Origin: Nitrospira sp. | GTDB lineage: Bacteria > Nitrospirota > Nitrospiria > Nitrospirales > Nitrospiraceae | Assembly (NCBI GenBank): GCA_015709715.1 | Contig: CP054184.1 | Span: forward strand, 3,581,001 to 3,645,000 | DNA length: 64,000 nt | Direction: 5' to 3' | Shown here: positions 27,899 through 36,671 of the stretch, one piece after another | Layout: every line of letters starts with the position of its first letter | Position numbering within the stretch: the first letter of the stretch is position 1 | The notes under the pieces: generated by a model | The model's input: only the letters and a program-made list of their open reading frames with translations | The model's database searches: none | Told to the model about the DNA's origin: nothing | Position numbers and translations under genes: made by a program

Positions 27899-29242
27899 AT
27901 GGAACAGCGGCAGCGCCGACGATGGCTATATCTCTTGCTGATGGTGACGATGTTCCTCGGCATTGGCATCGTGCTGGAAAAAGGCTGGGAACGAACCGGC
28001 CATGCCTCAGAAACCTATGAGGAACTTCGCACCTTCTCGGAAGTCCTCACGCAAGTGCAGAAACACTATGTCGATGAGACAAAGGTCAAGGACTTGGTCC
28101 AAGGGGCCATTCGCGGGATGCTCTCCACGCTTGATCCCCATTCGGCCTACATGACTCCAGATATGTATAAGGAGATGCAGGTTGAGACAAAGGGAGAGTT
28201 CGGAGGTGTCGGGATCCAGATCGGGGTGAAGGAAAATCGTTTGGCCGTCATTGCGCCGATTGAGGGGACACCCGCCCATCGGGCCGGCATCAAGGCCGGG
28301 GATTTTATCACCAAAGTCAACGATGAGCCGACCAAAGACCTGACCTTGATGGACGCCGTACAGAAAATGCGCGGGCCGAAGGGCACGAAGGTCAATTTGA
28401 CGATTCAGCGCGATGGAGTGACGGATCCGATGGCGTTTTCGCTTGTGCGGGATACCATCAAGATCGAAAGCGTGAAGTTCAAGGTCATCGACAATATCAT
28501 TGGCTATGTGCGCCTCACGCAGTTCCAGGAGGCGACGGGTAGGGATCTGAGCCGAGCGCTCAAGCAATTCAAGGAACAAAAAGTCCAGGGCACAATCCTG
28601 GATCTGCGCAACAACCCCGGTGGGCTGCTGACGGCGGCGGTGGATGTGTCTGAGCAGTTCGTGGGGAATGGAAAACTCATCGTCTATACGAAGGGACGGG
28701 AGGGGAAGAAAGACGAGTGGTTCTCCAAGACGAAAGAAACGCTCGAAGATTCCCCCATGATCATTTTGGTCAATGAAGGGTCCGCCAGTGCTTCCGAAAT
28801 CGTCGCGGGGGCCTTGCAGGATTGGGGGCGTGCGGTCATCGTGGGCACCACATCGTTCGGCAAGGGGTCCGTGCAGACGATCCTTCCCCTGGGTGACGGC
28901 TCGGGCTTGCGATTAACGACAGCCAAATACTATACGCCGAAGGGGCGATCCATCCAGTCGACCGGAATTACGCCGGACATCGTAGTGAAACTGCCGACGT
29001 CGACCGTGGCGAAGGCGGGGGAGAAGGAGGGAAAAGAGCCGGACGCCAAAGCCTTGAAAACTCCGCCCGGGAAGGATCCTTCCGCTCCTGCGAAGTCGGG
29101 CGACGAGGGAGCGCATAAGAATGGGGCGACGCCACCGGTTGAGGTGGGCGGAGACGTGGCTGTCGACGACGACGTGCAATTGCAGAAGGCCGTCGAGTTG
29201 TTGAAGACGTGGAAAATCTTTAAGGAGCTTCGTCCGTCCTAG
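27899..29242 (+). CDS. ctpA: Carboxyl-terminal processing protease (S41, CtpA type)
   Basis: 447 residues from ATG 27899 (GGAAGGA nine bases upstream). N-terminal membrane anchor/signal (LYLLLMVTMFLGIGIVLEKG), PDZ domain (about 95-185: GGVGIQIGVKENRLAVIAPIEGTPAHRAGIKAGDFI), and S41 catalytic core with the Ser in NEGSASASEIVAGALQD and the Lys in SFGKGSVQT. Periplasmic processing of proteins at their C termini, often of peptidoglycan enzymes. The C-terminal ~60 residues are low complexity. Its 3' end overlaps the convergent HhH gene by 23 bases. Confidence 0.94.
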   Translation: MEQRQRRRWLYLLLMVTMFLGIGIVLEKGWERTGHASETYEELRTFSEVLTQVQKHYVDETKVKDLVQGAIRGMLSTLDPHSAYMTPDMYKEMQVETKGEFGGVGIQIGVKENRLAVIAPIEGTPAHRAGIKAGDFITKVNDEPTKDLTLMDAVQKMRGPKGTKVNLTIQRDGVTDPMAFSLVRDTIKIESVKFKVIDNIIGYVRLTQFQEATGRDLSRALKQFKEQKVQGTILDLRNNPGGLLTAAVDVSEQFVGNGKLIVYTKGREGKKDEWFSKTKETLEDSPMIILVNEGSASASEIVAGALQDWGRAVIVGTTSFGKGSVQTILPLGDGSGLRLTTAKYYTPKGRSIQSTGITPDIVVKLPTSTVAKAGEKEGKEPDAKALKTPPGKDPSAPAKSGDEGAHKNGATPPVEVGGDVAVDDDVQLQKAVELLKTWKIFKELRPS

Positions 29243-29714
29243 CCATCGTCTCGATTGGCTGCTGTCGCTGACGGATGGCGGCCAGCAGGGCGGTTTCCGA
29301 TCCGATAAACCCTGGTTGCGTCCGTAATAGATGAGAGGCGACCAGGGTTTCCAAATCCGCCAGCGTGCGGATATTGAGTCGGAAATACAGATAACTCACC
29401 AACGCATCGGTCAGCCCAGGCAACGTCGCCCAGCCGCGCACCTCATCCGGAAGGGGCGTTTTTAATTCCTCATAGGCTCGAATCGTTCCGGTATTTAAAA
29501 ATTCTTCGATTTTCGCGCCCAAATCTCGACCGATTCCAGGGATGCTGTCCAATTGATGGGCGGCTGCCAAGTCGGCCAAATTTTCTGTGACAGCCAAAAT
29601 CGAGTCGGCCGCTTTCCGATAGGCACGGATGCGGTATGGATTGGCCCGGCGAGTGGCCAACAGATCGGCCGTGGCGCGGAACAGCTGGGCGATCTTTTGA
29701 GCGTGATCGGTCAT
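29220..29714 (-). CDS. Stand-alone helix-hairpin-helix protein like the N terminus of family X DNA polymerases
   Basis: 164 residues from ATG 29714. The segment NPYRIRAYRKAADSILAVTENL followed by LDSIPGIGRDLGAKIEEFLNTGTIRAYEEL closely resembles the 8-kDa lyase/HhH domain of DNA polymerase X, and WATLPGLTDALVSYLYFRLNIRTLADLETL is the second hairpin. The polymerase palm and PHP domains are missing, so the protein is either a truncated PolX or a dedicated DNA-binding protein. A longer upstream start (29816) is less likely. Confidence 0.72.
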   Translation of the reverse strand: MTDHAQKIAQLFRATADLLATRRANPYRIRAYRKAADSILAVTENLADLAAAHQLDSIPGIGRDLGAKIEEFLNTGTIRAYEELKTPLPDEVRGWATLPGLTDALVSYLYFRLNIRTLADLETLVASHLLRTQPGFIGSETALLAAIRQRQQPIETMARTDEAP

Positions 29715-29846
29715 GGCACTGTGCGTGTCCTTAGGGGAGGCGTCATTGTGCGGGCAGCGGACGAGAAAGGGCAAGCCCCTTCGGGCTTCGGTTGACAAGA
29801 ACTTTTCGCGTCTCATAGGATGGCGGCACGGAACAGAGGTGAGATG

Positions 29847-30053
29847 ATGACCATTCAGGTGAACGGTGAATCGCGCGGGCTCGGGGAGGGACAGACCGTC
29901 GCCTCTCTCTTGCGGGAGTTGGATATCCGAGCCGACCGAGTCGCGGTTGAACTGAATCTGGAAATCGTGGATCGCAAGGAATTCGAGACTCGCGGCCTTC
30001 GGGACGGGGATCGAGTGGAGATTTTAAGCTTTATCGGAGGTGGGGCACGCTGA
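29847..30053 (+). CDS. thiS: Thiamine biosynthesis sulfur carrier ThiS
   Basis: 68 residues from ATG 29847 (ATG 29844 also possible; AGAGGTGAG overlaps upstream). Ubiquitin-like fold: [44 protein letters not shown]. ThiS is adenylated and thiocarboxylated at a C-terminal Gly-Gly and donates sulfur to ThiG. Here two residues (Ala-Arg) follow the glycines, so trimming may be needed. Two bases separate it from thiG. Confidence 0.9.
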   Translation: MTIQVNGESRGLGEGQTVASLLRELDIRADRVAVELNLEIVDRKEFETRGLRDGDRVEILSFIGGGAR

Positions 30054-30055
30054 CT

Positions 30056-30835
30056 ATGGATACGATCAATGATCGTCTGGTAATTGCCGGCCGTGAATTC
30101 AAATCCCGCCTGTGGGTTGGGACGGGGAAATATAAGAACTTTCTCGAAACCAAAAAGGCCATCGATGCGTCCGGCGCCGATGTGGTGACGGTCGCGGTAC
30201 GGCGCGTCAATATTACGGATCGTTCGCAGGAGAATCTGCTGGATTACCTGGATCCTAAACAGTACACCATTTTGCCCAATACCGCCGGATGTTACACCGT
30301 CGAAGATGCGGTGCGGTATGCTCGCTTGGCGCGGGCTGCGGGCGTGTCTGATTTGGTCAAGTTGGAGGTCATCGGGGACGAAAAGACGTTGTTTCCCGAC
30401 ACGGCCGGATTGATCGAAGCCGCGAAGATTCTGATCAAGGAAGGATTCGTCGTCCTACCTTACACGAACGACGATCCCATCGTGGCTAAAAAACTGGTCG
30501 ATATCGGTTGTCCGGCCGTCATGCCGCTGGCGGCTCCTATCGGATCCGGGTTGGGAATCAGAAATCCCTACAACCTCAAGATCATCATGGAGACGGTCAA
30601 GGTGCCCGTTATTGTGGATGCGGGTGTCGGCACGGCCTCTGACGCAGCGCTGGCAATGGAGTACGGGGCGGACGCTGTTCTGATGAATACGGCTATCGCT
30701 GGGGCGCAGGACCCGCTGGCGATGGCAGAGGCCATGAAATATGCCGTGTGGGCGGGCAGATTGGCTTATAAGGCTGGTCGTATTCCGCGCAAGCTCTATG
30801 CAACGGCCAGTAGCCCTATCGAAGGGATGTTATAG
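30056..30835 (+). CDS. thiG: Thiazole synthase ThiG
   Basis: 259 residues. Forms the thiazole phosphate of thiamine from deoxyxylulose phosphate, an imine of glycine and ThiS thiocarboxylate. The Schiff-base Lys 102 lies in [15 protein letters not shown]; other signatures are [30 protein letters not shown] and [29 protein letters not shown] in part. Directly follows thiS. Confidence 0.97.
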   Translation: MDTINDRLVIAGREFKSRLWVGTGKYKNFLETKKAIDASGADVVTVAVRRVNITDRSQENLLDYLDPKQYTILPNTAGCYTVEDAVRYARLARAAGVSDLVKLEVIGDEKTLFPDTAGLIEAAKILIKEGFVVLPYTNDDPIVAKKLVDIGCPAVMPLAAPIGSGLGIRNPYNLKIIMETVKVPVIVDAGVGTASDAALAMEYGADAVLMNTAIAGAQDPLAMAEAMKYAVWAGRLAYKAGRIPRKLYATASSPIEGML

Positions 30836-30925
30836 CCCCCGTGATCTTCCGCGTGCGGACCGGTGCCGTGGTCCGCAAGGGGTTTCAGTCCGCCGCTATT
30901 GCTGCCTCACAAGTTCGCCCGACGA

Positions 30926-31549
30926 ATGAATCCACGAGTCGATTTCCGTCTCTATCTTGTCACCGATCGACACCAGACTGCCGGGCGCTCGCTCCTGTCG
31001 GTGGTGGCGGAGGCTGCGCGCTCTGGAGTGCGGGCGGTGCAGCTGCGCGAGCGGGATCTGCCGACCGGCCCGCTGCTTGCGCTGGCGGAGGCGCTTCGGC
31101 AGGCGATGCCCGCGACGCAACTCTTTCTCAACGATCGTGTTGATCTGGCCCTGGCCTTGGGGGCAGCAGGTGTGCACCTGCGTGAGAGCAGCTTACCGAC
31201 GGCGAGTGTGCGCAGGATCCTGTCGCCCCAGCAGGTCATCGGGCGGTCGGTCCATTCTCTTGAAGGCGCGCGGCAGGCCGAGCGAGAGGGTGCGGATTTC
31301 GTCGTCCTGGGTCCGATTTACGAGACGCCGTCGAAACGTGCCTATGGGGAGCCGCTCGGACTGCCCGTATTGGAAGCCGCAGCGCGTCGACTCCAGATCC
31401 CTGTGTTCGCGATCGGCGGTATCACAGCGGCGCGCGCGCGTGAGGTTCGGCATGCAGGGGCCATGGGCGTCGCGGTGTTGTCGGCGATCTTGGGTGCACC
31501 TGATGTCGAAGCTGCGACGTGCGAATTGCTCGCGGCGGTGGAAGGATAA
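30926..31549 (+). CDS. thiE: Thiamine-phosphate synthase ThiE
   Basis: 207 residues from ATG 30926. Joins HMP-pyrophosphate to thiazole phosphate. Motifs: FRLYLVTDRH, GVRAVQLRERDLP, LFLNDRVDLALALGAAGVHL, IGRSVHSLEGARQAEREGADFVVLGPIYETPSK in part, and FAIGGI. An upstream GTG (30863) is in frame but gives a non-conserved extension. Third gene of thiS-thiG-thiE; no thiF, thiH or thiO in this cluster. Confidence 0.94.
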   Translation: MNPRVDFRLYLVTDRHQTAGRSLLSVVAEAARSGVRAVQLRERDLPTGPLLALAEALRQAMPATQLFLNDRVDLALALGAAGVHLRESSLPTASVRRILSPQQVIGRSVHSLEGARQAEREGADFVVLGPIYETPSKRAYGEPLGLPVLEAAARRLQIPVFAIGGITAARAREVRHAGAMGVAVLSAILGAPDVEAATCELLAAVEG

Positions 31550-31615
31550 TCGGTACATGCGCGCTCCGATTTCCTCGCTGGACAAAATTCTCGGGCGAGT
31601 GGCGAGCCTGTCCAG

Positions 31616-31644
31616 TTGACCACCCTAGAGGCGGATGTTAGAAT
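31616..31644 (+). promoter_or_regulatory. Candidate sigma-70 promoter of the proteasome operon
   Basis: TTGACC (31616-31621), 17-base spacer, TAGAAT (31639-31644), 60 bases upstream of mpa. Close to consensus and well placed. Called by eye. Confidence 0.6.
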
Positions 31645-31704
31645 CCGGAACAGCGTGAATGCCCGTGACTGACAAGGCTTTCGAACGATTCAACGAGTGG
31701 GACG

Positions 31705-33474
31705 ATGGCCGAATCGAAAGGGAGTTCAGGCCGACTCCGGTCCTTACGTGATTCCGTCAAGCGCCTCACCAAGTCACTGTCCGACGGGGATGGAGTCGTG
31801 ACGCACAAGAACGACGAACACACCCGCGAGGTGGAAAAACTTCGTATCCAAATCCAGTCGATGGAGGAGGAGATCCGGCGGCTCTACCAGTCACGCTACC
31901 AACTTGAGCAGGCAACGAAGCAGAATGAAAAGCTCGTTGCTACGCTACAAGAAGCCAAATCCCAAATCGAAGCGCTCCGGGCGGAAGTCGAAAAATTGAC
32001 GGCTCCTCCCTCCACCTACGGCATTTTTTCCAGCTTGAATATCGACGGCACCGGCAACGTGTACGTGTCCGGTCGCAAGATGAAGGTCAGCCTGCATCCT
32101 TCGATCAAAGCCAAGGAGCTTCGCAAAGGGCAGGAAGTTATTCTGAACGAGGCGCTCAACGTGATTGAGGCGCGTGGGTTCGACGTCCAGGGCGAAGTTG
32201 TCAGGCTCAAAGATGTGCTCGAAGGGAATCGCGCGTTGGTCACTTTGCATTTCGACGAAGAGAAGGTTGCCGAACTCGCCGAGCCGCTGCTGAAGGAACG
32301 ACTCAGCGTCGGGGATCATTTGCTGTACGATCAGCGGTCCGGGTGCGTTGTCGAAAAGCTCCCGAAGTCCGAGGCGGAGGAGTTGGTCCTCGAAGAAGTG
32401 CCGGACGTCGACTACGAACATATCGGGGGACTGCAGAAGGAAATCGAGCAGGTGCGAGATGCCGTCGAACTGCCGTTTCTCTATCCGCACGTGTTCTCGA
32501 ATTACAAACTGAGCGCTCCGAAGGGGGTCTTGCTCTATGGCCCTCCCGGGTGCGGCAAGACGCTCATTGCCAAAGCGGTGGCAAGCTCAATCGCTAAGAA
32601 GCTCGGGCATCTCAAGGACCGGCAAGTGCGCAGTTACTTCCTGCACGTGAAGGGCCCGGAGCTCCTGAGCAAATATGTCGGTGAATCCGAACGCCAGGTT
32701 CGGGAAGTGTTCAAGAAAGCCAAGGAGCGGGCGGATGACGGCCATCCGGTCATCGTGTTCTTCGATGAAATGGATGCGTTGTTCCGTACCCGCGGAACCG
32801 GCATCTCCTCCGACATCGAGTCAACCATTGTCCCGCAGTTTCTCTCGGAAATCGACGGAGTCGAGCGGCTCAACAATGTCATCGTGATCGGGGCGAGTAA
32901 TCGGCAGGATTTGATTGATCCTGCCGTTTTGCGTGCAGGTCGGTTGGATGTCAAGGTCAAGGTCGGTCGCCCGGATGCCGCCGCCGCACGTGACATTTTT
33001 TCGAAATATGTCACCACCGACCTGCCGTTTGCCGAAGCCGATTTGAATCGTCATGGAGGTGATGCCACGGCGCTGGTCGAGTCGCTGATGAACACGACCG
33101 TCGATGCGATGTATGCCACCTCCGATGAAAACAAGTTCATCGAAGTGACGTACCAGAACGGCGAAAAGGAAGTGTTGTACTTCAAAGATTTCGCGAGCGG
33201 TGCCCTGATCGAGGGCATCGTGTCTCGAGCCAAGAAATACGCTGTGAAGCGAGCCATTGCGCAGGAAGGCGATGGCCTGCGGGCCGAGGATCTCGTGCGC
33301 GCCATCCGTGAAGAATTCAAGGAGCACGAAGACCTGCCCAATACCACCAATCCGGACGATTGGGCGAAGGTCGCCGGGAAGAAGGGCGAGAAGATCGTTC
33401 ATCTCCGAACGATCAGCGGCGGGCCGGCCGAGTCTCGCCAGATTGAGACGGTCAGTACCGGTCATTACCTCTAG
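31705..33474 (+). CDS. mpa: Proteasome-associated ATPase Mpa/ARC
   Basis: 589 residues. Ring-shaped AAA+ unfoldase that recognises the modifier on tagged proteins and threads them into the 20S core. N-terminal coiled coil 36-100, double OB-fold region ~100-235 (GIFSSLNIDGTGNVYVSGRKMKV), AAA+ module with Walker A GPPGCGKT at 279-286, Walker B VFFDEMDA (Asp ~354) and GASNRQDLIDPAVLRAGRLDVKV. The C terminus ends GHYL, retaining the penultimate Tyr used for docking to the proteasome (GQYL in Mycobacterium). First gene of the cluster. Confidence 0.96.
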   Translation: MAESKGSSGRLRSLRDSVKRLTKSLSDGDGVVTHKNDEHTREVEKLRIQIQSMEEEIRRLYQSRYQLEQATKQNEKLVATLQEAKSQIEALRAEVEKLTAPPSTYGIFSSLNIDGTGNVYVSGRKMKVSLHPSIKAKELRKGQEVILNEALNVIEARGFDVQGEVVRLKDVLEGNRALVTLHFDEEKVAELAEPLLKERLSVGDHLLYDQRSGCVVEKLPKSEAEELVLEEVPDVDYEHIGGLQKEIEQVRDAVELPFLYPHVFSNYKLSAPKGVLLYGPPGCGKTLIAKAVASSIAKKLGHLKDRQVRSYFLHVKGPELLSKYVGESERQVREVFKKAKERADDGHPVIVFFDEMDALFRTRGTGISSDIESTIVPQFLSEIDGVERLNNVIVIGASNRQDLIDPAVLRAGRLDVKVKVGRPDAAAARDIFSKYVTTDLPFAEADLNRHGGDATALVESLMNTTVDAMYATSDENKFIEVTYQNGEKEVLYFKDFASGALIEGIVSRAKKYAVKRAIAQEGDGLRAEDLVRAIREEFKEHEDLPNTTNPDDWAKVAGKKGEKIVHLRTISGGPAESRQIETVSTGHYL

Positions 33475-33492
33475 CGTGCTCAAGACGAGTTC

Positions 33493-34992
33493 ATGAACGA
33501 CACCCAGTCACACACCATGCCCCGTGTCCTCGGCACGGAGACGGAATTCGGTATTGCCAGCCGCGATCCAAACGCGGCCGACCCTGTCGCCAACTCGATC
33601 CACCTCATCGGGCACTATCCGAACCTGCCGGCTCCCCAGGCCGTCTGGGACTATGAAAATGAAAATCCGCTCCTGGATGCGCGGGGTTTCGAAGTCGACG
33701 GCGAACGGGAGCGTCCGGGGCCGGATTACAATCGGCAACTCAACAAGGTGTTGGCCAACGGCGGACGGCTCTATGTCGACGGGGCCCACCCCGAATACTC
33801 CACGCCGGAATGTACGAACGCTCGGGAGGTGGTGGCGTTCGAGCGGATCGGGGAGCAGATCGTGGCACAGGCACTGGCGGACATCACGAAGGTGCGCGGA
33901 CGTGAACAGTTCGTACTGTACAAGAACAATTCCGACGGCAAGGGAAACAGCTACGGGTACCACGAGAATTATTTGGTCTCCCGTGCGGTGCCTTTCGAGC
34001 GGATTACACAGGTCCTTACGCCGTTCTTCGTCACTCGTATCATCTTTGCGGGCGCGGGCAAGGTGGGGGCAGAGAATCAGACCAGCCCTGTGGAGTATCA
34101 GATCTCTCAACGGGCGGACTTCTTCGAAACCCTTGTCGACCTCAACACGATGGTACGGCGGCCGATCATCAACACGCGGGACGAGCCGCATTCCGATCCG
34201 GCGAAGTATCGTCGCCTCCACGTGATTGTCGGCGATGCCAACATGGCCGAAGTGTCGACCTATCTGAAAGTCGGTACCCTGTCGATCGTCTTGGACCTGC
34301 TGGAAGCCGGCGCTGAGCTTCCCCATATCACGCTCACCGATCCGGTCGGAGCCATCAAACAGGTGTCTCGTGATGTGCAACTCAAGGGGTCGCTGCGGCT
34401 CGCGGACGGGACTGCGACCACCGCCATTGCCGTCCAACGGGCCTATCTGCAGGCAGCCCAGCATTTTTATGCCTGCCATGAACTCCCGCAGGTGACCAAA
34501 GATGTGCTGGTGCGCTGGGAGGATGTGCTCGATCGATTGGAACGGGATCCTCGGCTCTTAGTTCGGGAATTGGATTGGGTCGCGAAGCGGTATCTCATCG
34601 AATCCTACATGGACCGCAAGGCTTGCGGGTGGGACGATCCGCGTGTGCGTCTGATGGATCTGCAGTATCACGATGTCCGGTCCGACCGTGGCCTGTATTA
34701 CACATTGGAGCGCAGCCATAGGATCGAGCGCGTCGTGTTGGACCATGAAATCGCACGAGCGGAGTTCACCCCGCCGAGCGGCACGCGCGCGTACTTCCGA
34801 GGGCAGTGCGTCAAGAAGTATGCTGCCGCCATCTACGGGGCGAGTTGGACGTCGGTGCTGTTCGATATCGGGCAGAATAAGATCAAACGCATCCCGTTGA
34901 TGGAACCATTGCGCGGCACCGAGTCGCTCACAGGCGAATTGCTCGCCCAAGCGGAGACCGCGGCGGCCCTGTTGTCAAAACTATCTCATTGA
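33493..34992 (+). CDS. dop: Deamidase/depupylase Dop
   Basis: 499 residues. Glutamine-synthetase-like enzyme that deamidates the C-terminal Gln of the modifier and removes it from substrates. ATP-site start MPRVLGTETEFGIASRD, catalytic Asp 96 in YVDGAHPEYSTPECTN, and a Dop-specific insertion loop around 43-82 ([20 protein letters not shown]) that is absent from PafA. An alternative start is Met 9. Lies 18 bases after mpa and 13 bases before prcB; the gap after dop, where pup normally sits, is too short for a gene. Confidence 0.94.
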   Translation: MNDTQSHTMPRVLGTETEFGIASRDPNAADPVANSIHLIGHYPNLPAPQAVWDYENENPLLDARGFEVDGERERPGPDYNRQLNKVLANGGRLYVDGAHPEYSTPECTNAREVVAFERIGEQIVAQALADITKVRGREQFVLYKNNSDGKGNSYGYHENYLVSRAVPFERITQVLTPFFVTRIIFAGAGKVGAENQTSPVEYQISQRADFFETLVDLNTMVRRPIINTRDEPHSDPAKYRRLHVIVGDANMAEVSTYLKVGTLSIVLDLLEAGAELPHITLTDPVGAIKQVSRDVQLKGSLRLADGTATTAIAVQRAYLQAAQHFYACHELPQVTKDVLVRWEDVLDRLERDPRLLVRELDWVAKRYLIESYMDRKACGWDDPRVRLMDLQYHDVRSDRGLYYTLERSHRIERVVLDHEIARAEFTPPSGTRAYFRGQCVKKYAAAIYGASWTSVLFDIGQNKIKRIPLMEPLRGTESLTGELLAQAETAAALLSKLSH

Positions 34993-35005
34993 TCTCGACG
35001 CTTGT

Positions 35006-35830
35006 ATGACCTACGGTCCATTTCTTTCACAGCACGAAGGGTCCAGTTTTTTTGACTTGCTCATCCGTCATTATCCGGAATTAGCACCGGGGATAAAAGG
35101 CCTTGGCGGCCAATGCCTTCCTCTGCCCTCCGATCTTTCCAGACCAGGCGGTATCCCCCTACCGCATGGGACGACCGTGCTGGCGCTGAAGTATCGCGAC
35201 GGAGCTATCATTGCCGGAGACCGCCGGGCGACCGAAGGTTTTCAAATCGCCGACAGGCGGATCGAAAAGGTCTTCCGGATCGACGACTATTCCGCCATGG
35301 CTATTGCCGGGGCGGCCGGGCCCTGTATCGAAATGGCAAAGCTGTTCCAGACCGAACTGGAGCATTACGAAAAGCTGGAAGGCGTGCAGTTGTCCTGTGA
35401 AGGCAAGGCCAACAAGCTTGGCCAAATGGTGAAGGCCAACCTGCCGATGGTGTTCCAGGGATTGGTCGTGATGCCGTTATACGTGGGGTACGATCTGAAG
35501 CGGAAGGAAGGCCGCATCTTCAAGTACGACATCACGGGCGGACGCTATGAAGAATCGGATCACCATTCCATCGGCTCCGGCGGCAAGGATGCGCGAAACA
35601 CCATGCGGGAACACTATCGTCCCGGTCTGTCTGAGCAAGACGCTCTCAAGGTCGGTCTCTTGGCATTGTATAACGCAGCCGATGAGGATGTGGGTACCGG
35701 CGGACCGGACTTTGTGCGAGGGATCTACCCCACGGCCAAGATCGTCAGTGCGGCAGGACTGAGCGACGTGCCGGAGGACCGTGTTCTGGCTATGTACGAA
35801 GCGCTGATCGCAGAGCGAAGGAGATCCTGA
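35006..35830 (+). CDS. prcB: Proteasome beta subunit PrcB
   Basis: 274 residues. A 55-residue propeptide ends PLPHG, after which Thr 56 becomes the N-terminal nucleophile (TTVLALKYRDGAIIAGDRRAT). The aspartate in AGDRR and the lysine in RRIEKVFRIDD complete the active-site set, and GPDFVRGIYPTAKIV is PrcB-specific. Together with PrcA it forms the 28-subunit core particle. Confidence 0.96.
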   Translation: MTYGPFLSQHEGSSFFDLLIRHYPELAPGIKGLGGQCLPLPSDLSRPGGIPLPHGTTVLALKYRDGAIIAGDRRATEGFQIADRRIEKVFRIDDYSAMAIAGAAGPCIEMAKLFQTELEHYEKLEGVQLSCEGKANKLGQMVKANLPMVFQGLVVMPLYVGYDLKRKEGRIFKYDITGGRYEESDHHSIGSGGKDARNTMREHYRPGLSEQDALKVGLLALYNAADEDVGTGGPDFVRGIYPTAKIVSAAGLSDVPEDRVLAMYEALIAERRRS

Positions 35831-35833
35831 GCG

Positions 35834-36517
35834 ATGCCGTTGCCGTATTACGTCTCGCCCGAACAAATGATGCAGGACAAGGCGGAGTATGCCAAGAAGG
35901 GCATCGCCAAGGGCCGCTCCATCATTGCGCTGGAATATGTCGACGGCATCCTATTGGCCGCGGACAATCCCAGTACGTCGCTCCATAAGGTGTCCGAGGT
36001 CTATGATCGCGTTGCCTTTGCCGGGGCAGGCAAGTATAGCGAGTTCGAACATCTGCGGAAGGCAGGCATCCGCCATGCCGACCTCACGGGATACATGTAT
36101 AGTCGCGAGGATGTCAGCGCCAGGACATTATCCAATGCCTATTCTCAGAGCCTTGGCACCGCCTTCAGCACCGATGTGAAGCCCTTGGAGGTCGAACTCC
36201 TTGTCCTTCAAGTGGGTGTGAATGGACAGCCGAATGAGATCTACCGCATTTCATTTGACGGCAGCATCGTCGATGAAAAGCATTTCGCGGTGATCGGCGG
36301 ACGAGCCGAAGCGGTTCAGCAGTATCTCCGGGAACATGCAACCGCCGAGTTGCCGACGCTCAAGGCCGGCCTCAGCCGGTGCCTGGAGGCGTTGGAACAG
36401 GTGGCGAATCAAAAGATCCCCACCGAAAACCTAGAAGTAGCAGTTCTCGACAGGACCCGTGCCGGCCGGAAATTTAAACGCTTGCTCGGCGCCGATATTT
36501 CCCAGCTTCTCTCCTAG
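35834..36517 (+). CDS. prcA: Proteasome alpha subunit PrcA
   Basis: 227 residues. N terminus PYYVSPEQMMQDKAEYAKKGIAKGRS is the gating region typical of PrcA; no catalytic Thr. IALEYVDGILLAADNPS and GKYSEFEHLRKAGIRHADL fit the outer-ring subunit that binds the Mpa C-terminal tail. AAGGAG precedes the start, and the gene follows prcB by three bases. Confidence 0.95.
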   Translation: MPLPYYVSPEQMMQDKAEYAKKGIAKGRSIIALEYVDGILLAADNPSTSLHKVSEVYDRVAFAGAGKYSEFEHLRKAGIRHADLTGYMYSREDVSARTLSNAYSQSLGTAFSTDVKPLEVELLVLQVGVNGQPNEIYRISFDGSIVDEKHFAVIGGRAEAVQQYLREHATAELPTLKAGLSRCLEALEQVANQKIPTENLEVAVLDRTRAGRKFKRLLGADISQLLS

Positions 36518-36612
36518 TCATCCATCCGTTCATGTGTCGTTCCCCTGAGTCGGTACGCTACGCCGTGCTCTACCCGACGCGCCTTTTCTCCCATTTAGAC
36601 GAGGGCGTCGTG

Positions 36613-36641
36613 TTGAAGCCTCAGCCCTCAGGGTGTATTCT
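36613..36641 (+). promoter_or_regulatory. Candidate promoter for pafA
   Basis: TTGAAG (36613-36618), 17-base spacer, TATTCT (36636-36641), 30 bases before pafA in the 154-base gap after prcA. Suggests pafA can be transcribed separately from mpa-dop-prcBA. Confidence 0.45.
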
Positions 36642-36671
36642 GATACCATGCCCTGCTGAGGTTTTATCGCG

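Noticed and set aside
29715..29846. TPP riboswitch upstream of thiS
   Set aside because: The conserved CUGAGA and pairing elements were not found.
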